From positions 1 to 41,176 of the forward strand of contig CAIZFH010000156.1 in the NCBI GenBank assembly GCA_903932155.1: a stretch of DNA of 41,176 nt. The letters are read 5' to 3'. This stretch comes from an uncultured Granulicella sp. GTDB taxonomy: Bacteria; Acidobacteriota; Terriglobia; Terriglobales; Acidobacteriaceae. Of this stretch, positions 14,985-24,410 are shown piece after piece (position 1 is the first letter of the stretch; each line of letters opens with the position of its first letter). Below the pieces are notes generated by a model. It did not search any database. It saw only the letters and a program-made list of their open reading frames with translations, and had not been told where the DNA came from. Both the position numbers and the translations under genes were made by a program.

Positions 14985-17174
14985 TTATGGCACCAGCAGG
15001 ATTGGCGCCTGCCAGAATGCCCCCTTCGCTCCTGTCGGATCCAGTACCGTCACCTGGCAGTCGTACTTGCCAGGCGTCAGCTTGCTTAGATCGACCGTGA
15101 AGTTGAGCGGTGCGATCTGTAGCCGCGTGTTCGGACTCGGCGATACCTCCTCAGGCTGCGTCTCATACACCTTGTTCTGCCCCTGGTAGAAGCTCACATA
15201 CCCCATCAGCGGCTTTACAGTAGGCGCTACAGCAACCTGTCCCGCCGTTGCAGCGGCTGTTGCTCCCTCATACGCCTGCAGGAACACAGTCAGGCTGCGC
15301 GATTTACTGAACACTCGCGTCACACTGGGAATTAGCTGCTGACCATTCTGAATTAAAGGGTTCGCGGCCGCCTGCTTGACTTGGTCCTTCTCCTTGGCGA
15401 CGTTGTAGATGGCCTCCGCATACGATTTACGCTCGCTCGATAGCACTACCGAGCTGATCGGTACCTGCTTCGTCTCCTTGTTCAGGTTCGGTATCACAAA
15501 CGTCGACTGGAACGTCCCGATACGGCCCGTCTCATCATCCCGCCCAAGTACTTTAATCGTGTATTTGCCCGGCAGCAACGTGTAACCCATGGAGAACTCA
15601 ATCGGACGCTTGGTCCATTCCGCCGCCGTAGCGTCGCTCAGTTTCGCGTCAAAATGGTCGCGTATATTTTCCACCGTTGTTCCGCCGTAATCGTCCTTGA
15701 TTTCACCCACAAGGTCGAGATGCGTATGGTCGGCGCCCCTTTGTTTCGCGAAGGCAATCTCCCGTCCAGGGATCTTCACCATCAAGGGAACAAAATACTC
15801 CGCCTTGTTCAACTGGAAATAATTAACCTCGATCGCAACCGTCAGGTCGGTCCACGGATCGCCCTGCATCAGAGCATCCTCAAGCTGGCGCTCTTTGTCG
15901 GCGGTCGTATATTTGCCCCACTCCTTCTCCCCAAAGTAGCCCTGGCGAAAGTCCAGGTTCGCCGCGACCTCTGAATTCAGCGTCACCTTTACCTTGCGAA
16001 ATTTTCCGTCCACCGCCGCATTCTTCGTGTAGTAACCAAGGATGTAGTAGTCCGATTGCGCATGTTGCGCGTTCACAATCCCCCGGTCCAGGTCGTTATT
16101 GTCAAGCAACGCCTTTCCTCCGGTATCGCCAGCCAGGGTATACAGCGTGTCCTGTGACTTCGCAAAGCGGTTGGTCAACGCCATCGCAGAACCCCCGGTG
16201 TATACCGACGAGCCGCCCGGCGAACCCTGGGTCGCATCGCCCAGAGGCCCCTGCGCCACCAGCCCACGTGCGTCGATCGGCCAGAAAGAAACCCCTGCGC
16301 GGATCGCCGCCTGCTCGGTCGCCAGTAGCTGCGACTGATTGTCCAACCCATTCAGGTTCAGACCGCTGGCAAAATAGATCAGCGATTTCTTCTCATTCAG
16401 CCGTCCCAGCGCCTCCGCAGCCGTCTGCAACGCGGCCAGTTGGCGGTCCGTGGTAAAAAGGTTGAACTCGCTATCATCCTGCCCGAAGGCCGCCCCCGTA
16501 TCGGCGGCGCTCGCATCGTCCGATGCCTCGGCTCCTTGCTGTCCTTCACCCACCACCATCGTTTCCAGAATGCTCAGCAAGCGGTTGCGGTCGGCGCTGA
16601 AATCCTGCAGCACATCCACCGAGCTTCCCGCATAGCGCAGGATAGCTACCAGATCCGAGGTGGTCATCTGTGTCCGAATGAACTTCTGTGCGGCTTCCAG
16701 TGCGCGCAACTGGTCCACCGGAGGCATCGTAGTCATATCGAAGTACAACGCCATCAGGCGATGGTCTTTATACTTGATCTCCCCAGCAGACTCCCCCGAT
16801 ATCTGCGTAGTCGCAAGCCGGTTGTATATTTTGATTTCCTCTGAGCCGGCAGGCGCTGGTCCCAGAGGAGTGGCATCCTCGGGCAATACCTGGTGCTCGC
16901 AGAAGCTGATCGTCTGCGGCACGCCATCTTCGGTGATTGTGAAGTCCTTCGCCGTCAACCCGCCAATAGGATCGCCCTTCTTGTCCTTCACCCCCACGTT
17001 CTCGATGATCAGGCGCGAGGTTACCTTAATAGTGGCTGCCTGATCTGCTGCGCCAACCGGCTTGTTCTGCCCTGTTAACTGCGCACCGGCACACAAGCAA
17101 CCAGCGCTTGCGGCTACAACAACCGCGCCAACCGCCAGAGTAGTTCGCAATCGCATCGAAAGAGTCATTCGCAT
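14985..17174 (-). CDS. VWFA-related acidobacterial protein (TIGR03436-like), secreted
   Basis: The 729-aa protein has an N-terminal signal (about residues 1-31), then the typical opening V-T-S-R-L-I-I-E-N-V-G-V-K-D-K-K-G and L-T-A-K-D-F-T-I-T-E-D-G-V-P-Q. A von Willebrand A domain starts near residue 140. The MIDAS position reads D146-M-T-T-M rather than D-x-S-x-S, so metal binding may be altered. The C-terminal third is beta-rich with a final P-G-K-Y-D-C-Q-V-T-V. The family is expanded in Acidobacteriota and has no assigned role. It starts three bases after the TonB-receptor stop, so the two are one transcript and may work together at the envelope. Confidence 0.9.
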   Translation of the reverse strand: MRMTLSMRLRTTLAVGAVVVAASAGCLCAGAQLTGQNKPVGAADQAATIKVTSRLIIENVGVKDKKGDPIGGLTAKDFTITEDGVPQTISFCEHQVLPEDATPLGPAPAGSEEIKIYNRLATTQISGESAGEIKYKDHRLMALYFDMTTMPPVDQLRALEAAQKFIRTQMTTSDLVAILRYAGSSVDVLQDFSADRNRLLSILETMVVGEGQQGAEASDDASAADTGAAFGQDDSEFNLFTTDRQLAALQTAAEALGRLNEKKSLIYFASGLNLNGLDNQSQLLATEQAAIRAGVSFWPIDARGLVAQGPLGDATQGSPGGSSVYTGGSAMALTNRFAKSQDTLYTLAGDTGGKALLDNNDLDRGIVNAQHAQSDYYILGYYTKNAAVDGKFRKVKVTLNSEVAANLDFRQGYFGEKEWGKYTTADKERQLEDALMQGDPWTDLTVAIEVNYFQLNKAEYFVPLMVKIPGREIAFAKQRGADHTHLDLVGEIKDDYGGTTVENIRDHFDAKLSDATAAEWTKRPIEFSMGYTLLPGKYTIKVLGRDDETGRIGTFQSTFVIPNLNKETKQVPISSVVLSSERKSYAEAIYNVAKEKDQVKQAAANPLIQNGQQLIPSVTRVFSKSRSLTVFLQAYEGATAAATAGQVAVAPTVKPLMGYVSFYQGQNKVYETQPEEVSPSPNTRLQIAPLNFTVDLSKLTPGKYDCQVTVLDPTGAKGAFWQAPILLVP

Positions 17175-17177
17175 TCT

Positions 17178-20100
17178 TCAGAACCTCAGGCGCATCGTAA
17201 TCGACATGCTGCGCATTCCATTGGGCCCGACTGCAGCGCCAAACTGCGTGCTGTTAGGAATGTAATTTGTGTTCCATCCGGAATAGGTAACGTGGTTGAG
17301 AATATTCGTAGCATCCAGCCTGGTCTCCAGATTGTATCGAGTGCGTACCCGGAAGCTGCGGTCCAGTGACATATTCAGGCTGAACTGGTTCGGCCCAGTG
17401 ATCGAGTATCTCCGCGCATCTCCCCATTGTCCGGATGGTACAGAGTACGCATTCAGGTTCAAATGGTGGCCCGCTGTCAGTCCCGAGTAAGGCGACACGC
17501 CGGTGAGATTGGGCCGTATAGTCCCGCTCACTGCCGTTCCCGGCGTCGACGCGCCTCCGTAAATCGGGGTCTGCGGCTTTCCGCTGGCCAAAGTGATCGT
17601 GGTCTGCACCGTCCATTCTTTGTAGGCCAATCCCCTCCAGCCGCTCATAAGCGTCTTGCCGGCGAGTCCCATGCCTGTCGTGTACTGTGCGTTAGCACTC
17701 AGCACATGCCGCTGGTCGAAGTTCGACAGTCCGCGCTCTCCGTTCGGGTTCTGCCAGTCCTGCGCAATCTGGGAGCCCGAGCCCCCCGACGTCACCGGTC
17801 CCTGGCCTCCCAGCACGTAGTCGTCGTCCATCGACTTCGAATACGTATAGGTAAGGCCCGCAGCCAGACCGCTGCGCAATCTTCGTCGCAACGTCAGCAC
17901 TCCCTGTTCGCGTGTAGAGTTCCCATTAGACGTGCGATACAGGTAGCCCACGGGATACGCGGCGAAGGGGTTCGTTGCACCTAGAGGGACGGTGTTGGGC
18001 AGATACTCCTGCACGCCCCGCGTCCCCTTGATGCCCAGATAGCTCACAACCATCTGTAGCGATCCAGGCAGGTCGCGCTGTACCGATAGGTTCCACAACT
18101 GCGCATAGCCGACCCGGAAGTTCGGGTCCACCGCAAATCCGTCCGGCGTGGTCGTCGAACATGGAACCGAGAACGGATTCCCTATCGTGAACCGGCAAGC
18201 GGTGCTGTTGGATACGTTCAAGCTGGTCGAAAGCGGCGTCTGCGCGGTTCCATGCTGCTGCGCCATGGCAGACGCCGTCGCTTGATACACCGATGTGTCG
18301 TTGTAGATGCCGTATCCCGCTCGCACCAGCAGCGACGACCCCGAGATCGGACGCCACGCAATTCCAAGCCTCGGCGAAATTCCGCTCTTGTCCGGCCTCA
18401 GCAACGCCGCCGGATAGTGTTGTCCCGTCAGCGGGCCTGTTGGATTGCTCCCCAGCACTGGCTGCGCGTTGGTGAATCCCTGCGCAATGTCCAGGTTCAC
18501 CAGCCGCCCCTGGGTCTCTGTCACCGGCGCGCCATACTCCCAGCGGACCCCCGCGTTGATGCTCAACTCTGGGTTCACCCGGAAGTTGTCGTTGGCGTAA
18601 AAATCGTAAACCGATTGGCGAAGATATTTGTCCGCGTTGCCGAATGCAATCGCACTCGTGTCCGGCAGTCCCAGCAGAAAATCCGCAAAATCCGAACCTG
18701 CCCCTGTGCTGCCCCCGGTGCCCTGCGTCGCCGTCCCGTTGAAACTCAGGCTCCCCCGAGGGTTCGATTGTGAAGAAATATTGCTCTCCTGCCGCCGAAA
18801 ATCTCCGCCCACCTGCACATCGTGGTTGAAGCGATACCACTGCAAGGAAGCGGAAACGTTGTTGGTCTCACTGCGGTTGTTGGAGCTGTTCGCATCCGAT
18901 AACCCTTGGAGGCCGCTGCTAAAGCCCAGGCCAGGCGGCCCATAAACGGTCGCGTCCTGGTCATTACCGCTAATCCCCATCTCCTGCGACACGTTTTCCT
19001 GTCTCGCAACAAAATATGGCAGCGACTGGTTCCGCGATCGGCTGAACGAATAGCTCGTATTCAACGACAACCGCGTCGTAAGCCGATGGTACCAACCCGC
19101 ATTGGCGTTTATGTTCTTTGAGTTGTTCGCATCGTGAAAACCGAACAGGTTCTCGCTGCCCGATCGCGAACTCTGCATGAATGCGCTGACATTCACGTTG
19201 TCCTTGCTGCCGATCTGCTTGTATAGCTGCGTCTGGAACATGTCCGCATGGTTGCTGTTCACCAGTGGGACCTGATAGTTGTACAGCGCATTGCCCGTAA
19301 GATTCGGCACCTTATAAAAATTCAGATTGTACAGTTTGGTAGCCACCGTGCTGATGCACGCCGATGGAATCACGTTCCCTGCAAACTGTGCCGTGCCCGC
19401 ATTGATCGCGCTCTGCGTCAGTCCCATGCCAACCAGGGTGCTGTCGCAGTTCGGTGATAGCGTCGCCATGTCCGAGGGAACATAGATCGCCTTCACGTTC
19501 GGCGCTTGCGACAAGTCTCCGCCCCACTCCGCCGCGGTCGGCAGCAGGGCCGACGCGGTCGAATCGTTCTTGTTCTGTGTCCGTGAATAAGCAACGTAAA
19601 AATACGGGGCGCGCGCTGGCGGCAGTAGATGGGGGATCTTCAGCGGCCCGCCAAACGTCACTCCCCCCGTCATGTCGTTGTAGGCCGGCTTGGCAGTGTC
19701 CGCCCCCCCCAGGGAATACGACTTGGCGTCGAAAGCCGAGTTCCTCAGAACCAGGCTCAGTCCCGTGCTGTAGAGCGACCTTCCCCCATTGCGATTGTTG
19801 CCGAACGCCTGCGACATTGAGTACTGCGAAGTCGCCGCATTGTTTACGCTCCCATTAATCAGGAACCCATCATTGGCCTGTTGTGCCGTCTCGTCCTGCG
19901 GGGGCGGCGCTGCCGGCGCTGCCGATGCAGCCGCGCTGGTTGCTGGGGTCTTTGCCGCAGCTCCCTTCTTCGCAGTCGCCGCATCGGCAGCGGGTGCCGC
20001 GCCTGCTGCCACGCTTGTACTCTCAGTCGTCGCCACACTTGTGCTTGCAGCCGTCGCAGCCTCTACAGTCACAGGCTTGGCCGCTGCACGCATCTGGTCC

Positions 20101-20456
20101 AGCGTCAACAGCTCCATCTCAAATGTTCCAGCGGGAGCATTCGGTGCAACCGTCACCTCTTGCTTCACCGGCGCAAAACCCGTCATCTCGATCTCAATCG
20201 TCCATTTCCCGTCCGCCAGATCGGGAAACGTATACAGTCCTTGTGTATCGGTAATCGCCGCCGCGGTTTTGTTTCCCTGCGTCGCCGTCACCTTCACCGT
20301 TGTGCCCGGCACCGGCAGCCCGCCAAATGTAACCTGGCCGTGATACTCCGACGCCATCGCCAGCCCCGCAATGCTTAGCCACGCAAGCGCCCACACCAGC
20401 AGACGCTTCTTCCTAAATCCACACTTGCGCACATTCCGTTGGATCTTCACTTGCAC
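17178..20456 (-). CDS. TonB-dependent receptor, Oar-like, with carboxypeptidase-regulatory domain
   Basis: The 1092-aa outer-membrane protein has a signal peptide (about 1-35), a carboxypeptidase-regulatory-like beta domain (about 37-115: G-Q-V-T-F-G-G-L-P-V-P-G-T-T and F-P-D-L-A-D-G-K-W), then an unusual linker of about 70 residues made almost wholly of Ala, Thr, Ser, Pro and Lys. The rest is a large beta barrel with many Asn/Ser/Tyr strands, ending M-R-L-R-F, the C-terminal Phe used for barrel insertion. Such proteins import large substrates such as oligosaccharides or peptides with TonB energy; the substrate is unknown. The start is GTG, and no strong ribosome binding site is visible. Confidence 0.92.
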   Translation of the reverse strand: MQVKIQRNVRKCGFRKKRLLVWALAWLSIAGLAMASEYHGQVTFGGLPVPGTTVKVTATQGNKTAAAITDTQGLYTFPDLADGKWTIEIEMTGFAPVKQEVTVAPNAPAGTFEMELLTLDQMRAAAKPVTVEAATAASTSVATTESTSVAAGAAPAADAATAKKGAAAKTPATSAAASAAPAAPPPQDETAQQANDGFLINGSVNNAATSQYSMSQAFGNNRNGGRSLYSTGLSLVLRNSAFDAKSYSLGGADTAKPAYNDMTGGVTFGGPLKIPHLLPPARAPYFYVAYSRTQNKNDSTASALLPTAAEWGGDLSQAPNVKAIYVPSDMATLSPNCDSTLVGMGLTQSAINAGTAQFAGNVIPSACISTVATKLYNLNFYKVPNLTGNALYNYQVPLVNSNHADMFQTQLYKQIGSKDNVNVSAFMQSSRSGSENLFGFHDANNSKNINANAGWYHRLTTRLSLNTSYSFSRSRNQSLPYFVARQENVSQEMGISGNDQDATVYGPPGLGFSSGLQGLSDANSSNNRSETNNVSASLQWYRFNHDVQVGGDFRRQESNISSQSNPRGSLSFNGTATQGTGGSTGAGSDFADFLLGLPDTSAIAFGNADKYLRQSVYDFYANDNFRVNPELSINAGVRWEYGAPVTETQGRLVNLDIAQGFTNAQPVLGSNPTGPLTGQHYPAALLRPDKSGISPRLGIAWRPISGSSLLVRAGYGIYNDTSVYQATASAMAQQHGTAQTPLSTSLNVSNSTACRFTIGNPFSVPCSTTTPDGFAVDPNFRVGYAQLWNLSVQRDLPGSLQMVVSYLGIKGTRGVQEYLPNTVPLGATNPFAAYPVGYLYRTSNGNSTREQGVLTLRRRLRSGLAAGLTYTYSKSMDDDYVLGGQGPVTSGGSGSQIAQDWQNPNGERGLSNFDQRHVLSANAQYTTGMGLAGKTLMSGWRGLAYKEWTVQTTITLASGKPQTPIYGGASTPGTAVSGTIRPNLTGVSPYSGLTAGHHLNLNAYSVPSGQWGDARRYSITGPNQFSLNMSLDRSFRVRTRYNLETRLDATNILNHVTYSGWNTNYIPNSTQFGAAVGPNGMRSMSITMRLRF

Positions 20457-20645
20457 CGTCTTTTCTTGAGCTCGTTATCCGTCACTACGCAAAAATCGTC
20501 CAGTGGGTTCCATCGGTGTTCTCTGGGAAAGAAAACCGCGGTGAAAGTTAGAGTTCCATTCTGAGACGTTTGCCAATTGATGTTCGTTTGCAATGATACA
20601 TAGTTAGTCTTGATCTTCGATCTTTTCGCCTGCTTCCGTCTTTAC

Positions 20646-21581
20646 TTAATCCTCACTAGGCTTCTCAACATGGTCCACAATCAGTTGCTGAACTGGCCCT
20701 CTTGTGGGTTCCAGCTTCAGTCCAAGCTGTTTCTGCAATGCTGTAAAAATGTCAGGACTGGTGGGTTCAGCTGCAACGCCATCCTGCGTGGGAGCAGCGG
20801 TGACCGACTGGTAAGAGAAGTCCAACGAAAAGTTGTACACCCCGGTCAACCCTGTCTTGTCGATCACTGGGCGATCGAGCGTGTAGGCGAAAACATCTGA
20901 TTTTTCGAACTCCGCCATGTCCATCCGCTGAAATACCGTGAGTGGCCCGTTAGGCGTGTCGCGCATCGACATACCGGGTCCCGTGTACGCCATGCTTGGG
21001 TCGCCCGGTGAATGGAAGTGGTAGGGGCTCATCTCGTCTGGCTTCGCCTCCGTCATCTTCAATCCACCCTTCGCGATCACCAGGTTATATACCGGCTGTT
21101 CTACATCCGCAAAGTGGCAGGTAAGTTTGAAGCGCTCGGCCAGTGCCTTGCGCAACACCAACCGGCGACCTTCTTCGTCCAGCATGTGCCATGCCTCTAC
21201 GTCAGAGGCAGCAACCTTCGCCCGAATGTCGTAGCGGTCGGTCCCATACCACTTCGGAACGTCCGGATGCTCCGGCTCTCCCCATCGGTGGCCCAGATGG
21301 TAGGCCCAGCGCACCATGTCATCCACGGTAAAGTTATCGGCGGAAAGTGTATCGCCCTCAGGCAGCGTCCGCACGCCATAGTAAGAGGAATCGGGACCGC
21401 TCGGCTTGATGGTCACCACATCGAACGCGATCCCCGTCGTCGGATCGGCCTTTGCACTGGCCGTCGCGGTTGGTGTGTGTGGAGTTGCGGTTTGTGTCAA
21501 CGCATGGAATCCGCACAGGAATACACATACCACTCCTAGCATAAACATCCTTTGGCCCAGGTGTGCTGCGCGTTCCATCAT
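20646..21581 (-). CDS. TIGR03435-like soil-associated protein, copy 1
   Basis: The 311-aa secreted protein has an N-terminal hydrophobic signal, the family opening F-D-V-V-T-I-K-P-S, the middle Y-N-L-V-I-A-K-G-G-L-K-M, the block R-P-V-I-D-K-T-G-L-T-G-V-Y-N-F and the end V-D-H-V-E-K-P-S-E-D. The function of the family is unknown. I chose ATG 21581, preceded by GAAGG at good distance; the open frame goes to 21647 but lacks a site. It is the last of four tandem copies, 66 bases downstream of copy 2 and 189 bases upstream of the TonB receptor. Confidence 0.88.
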   Translation of the reverse strand: MMERAAHLGQRMFMLGVVCVFLCGFHALTQTATPHTPTATASAKADPTTGIAFDVVTIKPSGPDSSYYGVRTLPEGDTLSADNFTVDDMVRWAYHLGHRWGEPEHPDVPKWYGTDRYDIRAKVAASDVEAWHMLDEEGRRLVLRKALAERFKLTCHFADVEQPVYNLVIAKGGLKMTEAKPDEMSPYHFHSPGDPSMAYTGPGMSMRDTPNGPLTVFQRMDMAEFEKSDVFAYTLDRPVIDKTGLTGVYNFSLDFSYQSVTAAPTQDGVAAEPTSPDIFTALQKQLGLKLEPTRGPVQQLIVDHVEKPSED

Positions 21582-21647
21582 CTGAAATTGCCTTCTTTCG
21601 GCTTCTTGTTGGACACACTCAACGAAAATCCGTACCCAGTATTTCAC

Positions 21648-22550
21648 TTAATTCTCCGACGGCCTCTCAATGTGGTCGATCACCACAGTCTCCGTCGTAA
21701 TCTTGATCGGCTCCACCTTCAGTCCGAGAGCCCCCAGATCCCAGAGGTCGTTTGGGGCAGGTATCGCGTTCAGCGACACCGCTCCATTCTGCTCCTCACT
21801 CATATCGATCCGCTTCAGTTCAAAGTCGTATCTGGGGGTCAGTCCGGTCTTGTCCTCAATAGGGTGCCCCGGCGACCCTCCGTTCAGGTGTTGCGCAAGC
21901 TCTGCCATCGAAGCGCCATAAAAGGTATTGACTATCTTCCCTCCACGGGGAGTGCCAACCAGTACCCCTCCGTCTGGAAGTGGCATGCCGCTGGGCATCG
22001 TCTCACCCGGCTTCGTCTCCTTCATCTTCGGGCCGCCTTTGCCCACCACCAGCGCGTAGCCTGTGATTTCCGCAGGAATGCGATGCACCACCAGCTTGCA
22101 TCGTTCCGCCAGCATCGCCTGCAACATCGCCTGCATCATCCCCATCTGCCGCGTACGACTCTGCTTCTGCCACTCCGTCACATCCCCCGGAGTCACCTTC
22201 GCCACGATGTCGTACTTATCGCTCGTCATCCACGGCTGCATCCCTTGTATCCGCTCCGGGGTATAAAGTTCCGTCGGAATATACGCATTCTGCACGGACA
22301 CCCAAAGTCCAATCCCCCACGCCCGATAGCCATCCGGCAGTATCTGCACCCCGCCCCACGGACTCCCCGGCGCGCTCGGCCGAATCGATACCACATCAAA
22401 CAGCATCTCCTTCGTGGACGCCGACTTTACGGTCGGTAAAACTGTCTTCTGCGCAAGGGCAATCGGCATTGTGAGTGTCCCCAACGTAACCGCAATCATC
22501 AATATCGTTCTACTGCGCATCAACATCATGGCCCCTTGCTTGCTCGTCAT
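21648..22550 (-). CDS. TIGR03435-like soil-associated protein, copy 2
   Basis: The 300-aa protein has a signal sequence, F-D-V-V-S-I-R-P-S-A-P-G, Y-A-L-V-V-G-K-G-G-P-K-M-K, G-H-P-I-E-D-K-T-G-L-T-P-R-Y-D-F and the end I-D-H-I-E-R-P-S-E-N. I prefer ATG 22550 (M-T-S-K-Q-G) over the TTG at 22589; it follows an AGAGAG purine tract. The spacer to copy 3 (22551-22585) contains CTTCTTTGCACCAGC, nearly the same as the spacer upstream of copy 3, which points to duplication of gene plus spacer. Confidence 0.88.
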   Translation of the reverse strand: MTSKQGAMMLMRSRTILMIAVTLGTLTMPIALAQKTVLPTVKSASTKEMLFDVVSIRPSAPGSPWGGVQILPDGYRAWGIGLWVSVQNAYIPTELYTPERIQGMQPWMTSDKYDIVAKVTPGDVTEWQKQSRTRQMGMMQAMLQAMLAERCKLVVHRIPAEITGYALVVGKGGPKMKETKPGETMPSGMPLPDGGVLVGTPRGGKIVNTFYGASMAELAQHLNGGSPGHPIEDKTGLTPRYDFELKRIDMSEEQNGAVSLNAIPAPNDLWDLGALGLKVEPIKITTETVVIDHIERPSEN

Positions 22551-22585
22551 CCATCCATTCTCTCTCTTCTTTGCACCAGCATCCC

Positions 22586-23473
22586 TCAATTCTCCGTCGG
22601 CCTCTCAATATGATCGACCACAAGGGATTCGACTGGAACCTTGACCCCCGTTTCCAGCTTCAGTCCAAGTTGCTCCAGAATCGTGTTGACGATGGACGGC
22701 CAGTCGGGTAGTGTCGAGTCCGCTGTTGTCGATGGATCGGGCATCTCGATTGTGAACTTGAAATCGTAAAATCCTTTGAGACCGGTCTGGTCCATAACCG
22801 GCCGACCCGCCGGGCCCGACAAGAAATCTGCCAACTCCTCCATGGAGACGTGCTGTCCGGTCTCCACACCGGGCGCGGTCTCCACGATTCCCAACCATGG
22901 TTCGCCGTTGACACCCTTAAGGCCACCTGGATAAAGGTCGCCGGGTTTTGCCTCCTTGAACTTGGGGCCGTTCTTCGCAACCACCAGAGCAAACCCAGCC
23001 ATCACTCTTGTCTCGTGATGCGACTTCATCTTGAAACGGTCTTCCATCATGGCTTGCATGGCGAACTCCCGCTGATTGACGCTCAGTGTCTTCCATCGCG
23101 CCACATCTGCATCGGCGACCTTCGCCTCAATGGTGTATTCCTCGTTCCTGGCCCAGTCTGGCAGTCCCTCTATATGCTTGCACGTCGCGCAGATCCCCAT
23201 GATGAGCACGAGTGGCCTTTGTCCCTCATCGGAAAACCCGTCATCGGTGAAGCCTTTTGGACGTATGCCACCGCCCTTGAAGGGCCGGATCGACACCACC
23301 TCAAACAGGATCGGCTTGAAGTCTTGAGTTGTAACGGCTGCACTTGCAACCGTCGTAGTACTCGTCTGCGTAAGCGCACCAGACGAGGCCAGCGCCATCC
23401 ACGCAATCGCAATCAGCAATAACTTCAGCTTCCAACTGCTCATCAACCCCGTGGTCCGATGCTCGTTCGTCAT
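22586..23473 (-). CDS. TIGR03435-like soil-associated protein, copy 3
   Basis: The 295-aa protein has a signal peptide, F-E-V-V-S-I-R-P-F-K-G-G, F-A-L-V-V-A-K-N-G-P-K-F-K, G-R-P-V-M-D-Q-T-G-L-K-G-F-Y-D-F and the end V-D-H-I-E-R-P-T-E-N. ATG 23473 follows AGAAGGGACGGG, a good ribosome binding site. A C-x2-C pair lies in I-C-A-T-C-K-H (about residue 97), not seen in the other copies. Directly upstream is a leftover C-terminus of another family member (23512-23556). Confidence 0.88.
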   Translation of the reverse strand: MTNEHRTTGLMSSWKLKLLLIAIAWMALASSGALTQTSTTTVASAAVTTQDFKPILFEVVSIRPFKGGGIRPKGFTDDGFSDEGQRPLVLIMGICATCKHIEGLPDWARNEEYTIEAKVADADVARWKTLSVNQREFAMQAMMEDRFKMKSHHETRVMAGFALVVAKNGPKFKEAKPGDLYPGGLKGVNGEPWLGIVETAPGVETGQHVSMEELADFLSGPAGRPVMDQTGLKGFYDFKFTIEMPDPSTTADSTLPDWPSIVNTILEQLGLKLETGVKVPVESLVVDHIERPTEN

Positions 23474-23511
23474 CCCGTCCCTTCTCACTCTTCTTCGCAC
23501 CAGCGCCGCGC

Positions 23512-23556
23512 TTAATTCACCGTAGGCCGCTCAATGGGTTCAACAACGAGAACATC
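23512..23556 (-). pseudogene. leftover C-terminus of a TIGR03435 paralogue
   Basis: These 45 bases read D-V-L-V-V-E-P-I-E-R-P-T-V-N-stop, which matches the family's terminal V-V-D-H-I-E-R-P-T-E-N. They begin inside the stop of copy 4, in another frame, and so have no start of their own. The fragment sits directly before the copy 3 leader, where the end of a complete upstream paralogue would be expected. It is best explained as the tail of an older copy that was replaced by recombination. Confidence 0.7.
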
Positions 23557-24409
23557 AATTCTCGGTAGGTTGGCGATTAATCTGGTCCACGACGATGACC
23601 TTCGATGGGACCTTGGTGCTCTGAAGCCGCAGACCCAACTGTTCGTGCAGCGCGGTAGTTACTGAAGAAGGAAGGTTATCGACATCCATTCCATATTGCT
23701 TCTCATTTCGCTTCCACTCGGCCACCGTAGCCTCGTTATCGGGAAGCCACATCAATTTAATATCGTATCCACCAGAGATGTGCGTTGCGTCTACCACTGG
23801 TCTTCCGAGTACCTGTCCCAGCAACCCTGCAAACTCTGACATCGGCATATTTGTGCCGCCAACTAACGTAGGTCCAGAGCTCGACCCATGTGTTCCTTCC
23901 AGTCGTTCCTGTAGGCTCGCAGGTTTCAGCAAGACCTTCTTGTCGGGCACAAGCTCAAAGCCGGACACGCTCTGCATCTCCTCGTGCCATTTCAACCCAA
24001 ATCGCTCGACCAGGAGCGCTTTCATCATTTCGGCTTTAAGAAGATTCTGGTTGGCAGCTGCTTTTTGGTCGCCCGGCCCGATGGCAGGCAGTTTCGCATT
24101 CAGGTCGAACCTCGAAGTATCCAGCCACGAGGGCGCCTTCAGGGCATAATCCTTCACCGACAGCCCCATCTCTACCCACTGCTTCAAAGGCGTATTCGTC
24201 ATCTGAAACAGCCCACCCCGGGTCGAAGTCCCCGAATTAGCTTCCAGTTTCGGGTTGCTCGGCTTGATGGCAGCCACTTCAAATCGCCAGGACTTTGCCG
24301 GTTGCGGCTGCTGTGCGGTCGAGATGCTCGTCGACAGGGCCCCGACCACCGCAAGCACCAACCACATCGCCGAATTTACTAATACCATTCCACGCATTTC
24401 AGTCCTCAT
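23555..24409 (-). CDS. TIGR03435-like soil-associated protein, copy 4
   Basis: The protein (284 aa from ATG 24409) has a signal peptide ending near S-T-A-Q-Q, then F-E-V-A-A-I-K-P-S-N-P-K, F-E-L-V-P-D-K-K-V, G-R-P-V-V-D-A-T-H-I-S-G-G-Y-D-I and the end V-D-Q-I-N-R-Q-P-T-E-N. It is more divergent than copies 2 and 3. The open frame runs to 24565 but that part overlaps the ABC membrane gene and codes the 7-bp repeat. ATG 24397, with GAGGAC just upstream, is an equally good start. It directly follows the ABC membrane protein. Confidence 0.85.
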   Translation of the reverse strand: MRTEMRGMVLVNSAMWLVLAVVGALSTSISTAQQPQPAKSWRFEVAAIKPSNPKLEANSGTSTRGGLFQMTNTPLKQWVEMGLSVKDYALKAPSWLDTSRFDLNAKLPAIGPGDQKAAANQNLLKAEMMKALLVERFGLKWHEEMQSVSGFELVPDKKVLLKPASLQERLEGTHGSSSGPTLVGGTNMPMSEFAGLLGQVLGRPVVDATHISGGYDIKLMWLPDNEATVAEWKRNEKQYGMDVDNLPSSVTTALHEQLGLRLQSTKVPSKVIVVDQINRQPTEN

Positions 24410-24410
24410 C

